Positions 59,818 through 64,000 of a DNA stretch of 64,000 bases are shown one piece after another. How positions within the stretch are numbered: position 1 is the stretch's first letter; every line of letters begins with the position of its first letter. A program made the translations under genes and the position numbers. Where the stretch lies: positions 35,236 to 99,235 of the forward strand of contig NZ_QMED01000017.1 of NCBI RefSeq assembly GCF_003286125.1. The letters are read 5' to 3'. The notes beneath the pieces were generated by a model. The model saw only the letters and a list, made by a program, of their open reading frames with translations. It made no database searches and had not been told where the DNA came from. Source of the stretch: Algibacillus agarilyticus (GTDB lineage: Bacteria > Pseudomonadota > Gammaproteobacteria > Enterobacterales > Alteromonadaceae).

Positions 59818-59850
59818 AAAAAACGGCCGGTTAGTTACTGGCCGTTTTTT
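59818..59850. terminator. Bidirectional terminator after hemY
   Basis: An 11-base stem, AAAAAACGGCC with its complement, with a GGCC-rich base and T runs on both strands. It lies 96 bases after the hemY stop and close to the 3' end of the convergent 59944 gene. Confidence 0.9.
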
Positions 59851-59876
59851 TATGGGCGTTTATTGTTTTTTTTGAT

Positions 59877-59927
59877 TTTATCCCCAAGTGGCTTTATCCC
59901 CAAGTGACTAGGGTATATCTACCCTAG
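59877..59927. repeat. Degenerate CCCCAAGTG repeat with a short palindrome
   Basis: TTTATCCCCAAGTG occurs twice (59877 and 59893), followed by CTAGGGTA-tatc-TACCCTAG. This is a decayed member of the ATACCCAAGTG family in the gap between convergent genes. Confidence 0.55.
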
Positions 59928-59943
59928 TAGAACAAGGGAGGGG

Positions 59944-62900
59944 TTATTTGGCGATGGCTTTTCTACGAATTAATAAGCTCACCGTTAACATCGTGAATAA
60001 CCACCAATGCGTGCTACCGCCACCACCGCTATCTCCGCCTGCGTTATTTGACGTATTACCGTTTGCGTTATTTGAGCTCGCATCTGCCGCTGCATTATTG
60101 GTTATTGTGTAGTTTGTTAATTCACTGGAGTAACCATTCTCTGCAACTTGCACAATACCAATACCCTCGGCAAACCAAAAGCTCACGTCGTAGGTGACTC
60201 TGATGTCTGCCCCGTCAATATTCACTGCGCCAGTAAATGAAATTTGCGTATGCAAGGTATCAAATTGCCCCGCAGGAAGTGAAAGTGACTCAGGTGTTTG
60301 ATATCTTGTTCTCGCAGACCAAGTCATTGAACGATCACCATAGGTTGGCGATATATTGACATTGCCACTTCCATTTCCTGTATTACTTTGCAGTAAATTT
60401 ATGCCTTTATCCAACCTTATGTCTGTGCTGAAATCACCATAATTGGTGTAAACAGTGGGTAGGTAAAAACCAAACAATTGAACTTTATTGTCCACCACTT
60501 TTAAGTATAGTTTTGACCCTTGTGTAAACGTTAACGGTGTTATGTTTTGACCCGCAATATTGATCGCTGAACTGATGCGTGCGTTATTACCGTTATATTG
60601 CCAAGTGCTACCCGCATTTAATAAGAAGTAATCACTGGCCGTAATAGCGCTTTTAGCGGCATTGGTTGGGTAGTAATCGTTTGCATCACTAATACCATCG
60701 CCATCGTCATCAGAATCTGTATTGTTGCCGATACCGTCATTATCAGTATCAGCCCATTCAGAACTGTCTAATGGAAATGGGTCTTCATCATTATTTGTGT
60801 TATCGCCATCGATATCTGGATCACTATTATCACCAATCCCATCGTGATCTAAATCGGTTGTTTCAGCTGGATCCGTCGGAAATCGATCTTCGTAATCAAG
60901 TACACCATCGTTATCGTCATCTTGATCTTCTTCATTGCCCATACCGTCTTTATCATGATCATATTGCTCATGCGGGTTTAATGGAAATGCATCTTCCTCA
61001 TCGTTAACGCCATCGTTATCATCATCTAAATCGGCTGTATTTCCAATGTTATCCCAATCAGAATCAATTGACTCATTAGGGTCAAATGGAAATATATCTT
61101 CATCATCGTTAACACCATCATTGTCATCATCAGGATCTTGGTTATCACCTATCGCATCATTATCGTTATCTGTTGATTCATGAGTATTGAAAGGAAATTT
61201 ATCTACATCGTCCATGACGCCGTCATTGTCATCATCGATATCTGCGCTGTTACCTACGCCGTCACCGTCGTTATCAAGATGATCCGAAGCATCTGCGGGT
61301 AACTCATCGGCACTATCAAGGTAACCATCGTTATCGAAATCATGTTCAACAAAATCGAGCAGTTCAATATTGATTTGTGTATCGGAGCTATACACTAAAG
61401 CAAGCTGCTGCTTGTTGGCTAACGCGATTAATTTAATCGGGGTGCCTTGCACTTCATAGGCATCGAGAGGGTATTCGGTAAAGTCGGCTTGCCAGCGTTG
61501 TAATTTGCTGTAACTATTTGAATCTACGCCCTTTAAACTAAATAAATTACCTTGAAGCCAAGCTAAATCGGTTAATAAGCCGTCATTTAATATATCGGCT
61601 TTTTCACCTAATTTTGCCGCGGTTGATACGCGACCTGTTGCATTGGCGATAAGATGGCCATTAGAAGATACACTCAGTGGATTCGCCCAGCCATTGCCAT
61701 CATGAAAGTCACTTTCGTCCTGCTGTGCAAATTGTTTTGTTATAGGGTTAATATTAACGGCTTCGAGATCAGCCGGTGACCAAAGGGTTAAATAATAAAT
61801 TCGGTTTTTATTTGCATCCCAAACCATGCTATCAACAGGAGCTGAAAGATACTGAGTATCGAGAATTTGACCTTCTTTATCAAGCAGGTAGTTATTGCTT
61901 TGTTCGCTACTTTTACCTACGATAAAATCGCCTGCACTGACTAAAGCGCTAAGCTTTTCTTGCCAGTCGAGCGTGGTTATTGAGTTATCACTTAAATCTA
62001 AATAAAACAATGAGCCATCATCGGCACTCATATAAATACGCTGCCATTTTTCAGCGTAAGTAAATTCAGTTGGGGTTTTAGTTAATGCGATCGTATCAAT
62101 GAATTTTTGTTCGATCACTGACCACACAAAAATACTGGCATGTGCCTGACTCAATACATATAAATAGTCGTTATTAGCATCAGCTTGGACAGCATCAACA
62201 TTAAATTTTAGGCCATTAGCATCTAATTTTGCATTGGGATCGGCAGGTGATAAGTCGGCAATATCGATTATCTGAACTAAGGTTTCGTTTTTATCGGTTG
62301 AAAACACATAAGCCTTATCGTTAATAACCGTTACGCTTTTTTTGCTTTCGCCTTGGTTTTCGTCGTTCGATAACCAGTAGCTCCAACCGCCCCCGTCATA
62401 TACATGCAGAGCCCCATGTTGGCCTTCAAAAATGGCCTGCTGCACAGCATTAGCTGATTCCAGATCACCTCGAGCATAAGTGCCTGTCGTATAAAAATTT
62501 AAGGTTGGAGTAACACTTAAAATTTCTGATGTGCCATTTTTACGCTCGATTGACATGTTGAATGTGACCGTTTCATCGCCATTAGGAATGGTAAAGCTTT
62601 CAGTGTGAATTGCATTATGTATTGAAACTGTTTGGCTGCCGGTTGATTGATAAGCTTTATTTAATGCATGCAAGGCATTGTTGCGTAAAACAATCGGTAA
62701 GCCTTGCCAAAAAGTGGTGTCATCAGCACGGACGGTATACCACTCTCCATCTTCGGTTCCTTTAATTAACGGTGTTAAGTTAGCTGCATTATAAACTGAA
62801 CCATAATTGTCGAGTACATGTGTACTGCCCGGCACAGGGTAATAAGTGGGATCATTAACGAGTGTGTAAAAACTTTCTGCCGCTTGGTTTAATTGGCCAT

Positions 62901-63405
62901 TATCATCGATATTAATAACATAAGCATTGTTATAGCTGGTTGCATATATTTTATTTTTATTTGGGCTTAATGCGATATTAGGGCCAGTATCTTGTAAGCG
63001 ATCTTCATATTCATCCGCTAAAATACCGCTACTTTTATTAATGCTAAGTAAGTAACCATAACCTGCGACAATTAAGTAGTCATCTGTCGAGAGCAAGCTG
63101 TGTACCTCTTGACTGGTACTCCGATAGAGACTTTCATTATTACCAGTATGGTCAACATGCTTTATCTCGTTACCATAACTTAAATAAATACCACTCTCAT
63201 CAACATGAAAAGCCCAGGGGTTGCCTGTTAGTGTTATGGGTAATAAAAAATCGTCGATGGTATGTGAATAACGTTTGAGCTGATTGGATTCAGTGTTGGC
63301 TAAATAGGTAATATTGTTATAGGTTTTTGTGGGTAAAATAGTGGCAAATGCCGAGATAGATATCCCCATTAATAGACATAATAATGCCATTAATTTGATT
63401 TTCAT
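59944..63405 (-). CDS. Secreted calcium-binding protein with thrombospondin type-3 repeats and GlyGly-CTERM
   Basis: A 1153-residue protein. The signal peptide is MALLCLLMGISISAFA. About residues 25-680 form repeated beta-strand blades that look like a YVTN/WD-type propeller. About 686-915 are six or more TSP3 repeats of about 36 residues (pattern DDDNDGV..DxxDxFP), which bind calcium in the family. A C-terminal domain (about 920-1105) is unassigned. The end, GGGGSTHWWLFTMLTVSLLIRRKAIAK, taken in parts, has the GlyGly-CTERM layout: glycine-rich motif, hydrophobic helix, basic tail. Such proteins are processed by rhombosortase and sent out by type II secretion. The partner, ligand and role are unknown. 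Confidence 0.85.
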   Translation of the reverse strand: MKIKLMALLCLLMGISISAFATILPTKTYNNITYLANTESNQLKRYSHTIDDFLLPITLTGNPWAFHVDESGIYLSYGNEIKHVDHTGNNESLYRSTSQEVHSLLSTDDYLIVAGYGYLLSINKSSGILADEYEDRLQDTGPNIALSPNKNKIYATSYNNAYVINIDDNGQLNQAAESFYTLVNDPTYYPVPGSTHVLDNYGSVYNAANLTPLIKGTEDGEWYTVRADDTTFWQGLPIVLRNNALHALNKAYQSTGSQTVSIHNAIHTESFTIPNGDETVTFNMSIERKNGTSEILSVTPTLNFYTTGTYARGDLESANAVQQAIFEGQHGALHVYDGGGWSYWLSNDENQGESKKSVTVINDKAYVFSTDKNETLVQIIDIADLSPADPNAKLDANGLKFNVDAVQADANNDYLYVLSQAHASIFVWSVIEQKFIDTIALTKTPTEFTYAEKWQRIYMSADDGSLFYLDLSDNSITTLDWQEKLSALVSAGDFIVGKSSEQSNNYLLDKEGQILDTQYLSAPVDSMVWDANKNRIYYLTLWSPADLEAVNINPITKQFAQQDESDFHDGNGWANPLSVSSNGHLIANATGRVSTAAKLGEKADILNDGLLTDLAWLQGNLFSLKGVDSNSYSKLQRWQADFTEYPLDAYEVQGTPIKLIALANKQQLALVYSSDTQINIELLDFVEHDFDNDGYLDSADELPADASDHLDNDGDGVGNSADIDDDNDGVMDDVDKFPFNTHESTDNDNDAIGDNQDPDDDNDGVNDDEDIFPFDPNESIDSDWDNIGNTADLDDDNDGVNDEEDAFPLNPHEQYDHDKDGMGNEEDQDDDNDGVLDYEDRFPTDPAETTDLDHDGIGDNSDPDIDGDNTNNDEDPFPLDSSEWADTDNDGIGNNTDSDDDGDGISDANDYYPTNAAKSAITASDYFLLNAGSTWQYNGNNARISSAINIAGQNITPLTFTQGSKLYLKVVDNKVQLFGFYLPTVYTNYGDFSTDIRLDKGINLLQSNTGNGSGNVNISPTYGDRSMTWSARTRYQTPESLSLPAGQFDTLHTQISFTGAVNIDGADIRVTYDVSFWFAEGIGIVQVAENGYSSELTNYTITNNAAADASSNNANGNTSNNAGGDSGGGGSTHWWLFTMLTVSLLIRRKAIAK
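60660..61350 (-). repeat. Coding TSP3 repeats, about 108-bp period
   Basis: Within the 59944 gene, about 690 bp encode six or more copies of a 36-residue unit with a DxDxDG-type calcium motif and an invariant FP. The copies have diverged in sequence, so this is an old protein repeat and not recent slippage. Confidence 0.85.
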
Positions 63406-63817
63406 GTTTATCCTTAAGTGTTCAAGTGTTGTTGTTTAAAAATAGTGTGTTTTTTATTGTGCAAACTTGATAACACAGACGTTTAAAATATAGAGCCTGC
63501 GTGAGTTTGTCTTATAAACCTAAATTCAAGGCATGCAGAAGTGGATGCTATTGAATCACGAGTTTGTTTCTCGTTATTGGTTACTAAATTTTGGGTTGGC
63601 GCTAAAAACGATTAGCGATGCCTTGTGTGGTGTATCTGTTATAGCGATAACAGATAATTAACAATAGCAAAAAGTAATTTTAACACAAAGTCTACATATC
63701 AATTTGCTATATCTAAAAGTTATATAAATTATTTTTATCGAGGGTAGGTAGAAGAAGGTGCAGGGTACGGTTAAATTATTACTAATAGGGGAAAAAGAGA
63801 TAGCATAAAGGGATAAA
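63406..63817. promoter_or_regulatory. Upstream region of the TSP3 gene with an inverted repeat
   Basis: 412 bases without a gene. It contains the perfect inverted repeat TATCTGTTAT-agcg-ATAACAGATA at 63633-63656, about 230 bases before the start of the 59944 gene. The rest shows no clear promoter boxes. The repeat could be an operator, but no regulator is identified. Confidence 0.45.
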
Positions 63818-64000
63818 TATAGTCAAAGCGATCGGGTTTTAGGGCTGGTTTCTAGTTCCAGGCGAAACCTCAGTACTTACATCCATGTAAGCAAAGCCGT
63901 CAAAAGCTACCGCGTCCTGCTCTCGCCCCTTACCTGCATCCATGCAGGCAAGCTTCGAGACCCCATGAGCATATGCTCTATTATGTGATTGGGGCCGCCT
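63818..64000 (-). repeat. Dispersed MITE-like element, copy C, cut by the window edge
   Basis: The inverted copy of the 17660 element starts at TATAGTC (63818) and runs past the window end. It keeps the CTTACAT-cc-ATGTAAG and CCTGCAT-cc-ATGCAGG hairpins and the GCATATGC segment of copy A. Confidence 0.85.

Overview
This window is the replication-origin region of a marine-type gammaproteobacterium. The gene order atp, parBA, rsmG, mnmG, oriC, then mnmE, yidC, yidD, rnpA, rpmH, dnaA, dnaN, recF, gyrB is the classic origin neighbourhood. The AT-rich codon use, dense c-di-GMP signalling, FIST protein, GlyGly-CTERM surface protein and lptM-lysA-dapF-DUF484-xerC block point to the order Alteromonadales. 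I cannot assign genus or species from sequence alone.

Layout. 1-2682 (minus): 5' end of atpA, then atpH, atpF, atpE, atpB, atpI. 2892-7250 (minus): parB, parA, rsmG, mnmG. About 7340-7800: oriC, with an AT-rich unwinding region, DnaA boxes and about 14 GATC sites. 7818-17579: accessory block without mioC (DUF1294 membrane protein, FAXC/metaxin-type GST, aldose epimerase, RluF, a TetR/NTF2-like divergent pair, RidA, ATM1-type ABC exporter, YgjP-type metallopeptidase, MFS sugar transporter). 17906-23191 (minus): dbpA, mnmE, yidC, yidD, rnpA, rpmH. 23814-29954 (plus): dnaA, dnaN, recF, gyrB, with two parS-like sites inside recF. 30124-45068: signalling and repair genes, namely FIST plus PAS-GGDEF-EAL, recQ, mgtE, a DUF21 protein, a dual-specificity phosphatase, two tandem REC-REC-GGDEF proteins, uvrD and an orphan response regulator. 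45697-53311: yigB, xerC, DUF484, dapF, an inserted DUF6351 hydrolase, lysA and the small lipoprotein gene lptM. 53625-59721 (plus): cyaY, a carboxylesterase, a DUF2914 protein and hemC-hemD-hemX-hemY. 59944-63405 (minus): a large secreted protein with thrombospondin type-3 repeats and a GlyGly-CTERM tail.

How it works together. ParA/ParB and the two parS sites in recF would form the chromosome segregation system next to oriC. dnaA-dnaN-recF-gyrB supply initiation and replication, and DnaA boxes upstream of dnaA suggest autoregulation. The ATP synthase genes and most core genes left of oriC are co-directional with the leftward fork.

Most of the window is conserved core genome. The least explained material is repetitive and non-coding: a 462-bp element with terminal inverted repeats, a TTAG target duplication and four 50-bp hairpin units (45165-45626); three copies of an element of about 225 bp with 24-bp imperfect terminal inverted repeats (17660, 49005, 63818); and a palindromic family with core ATACCCAAGT-N-ACTTGGGTAT, including one 261-bp multi-hairpin member (43547-43807). 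No tRNA, rRNA, CRISPR array or intact transposase was seen.
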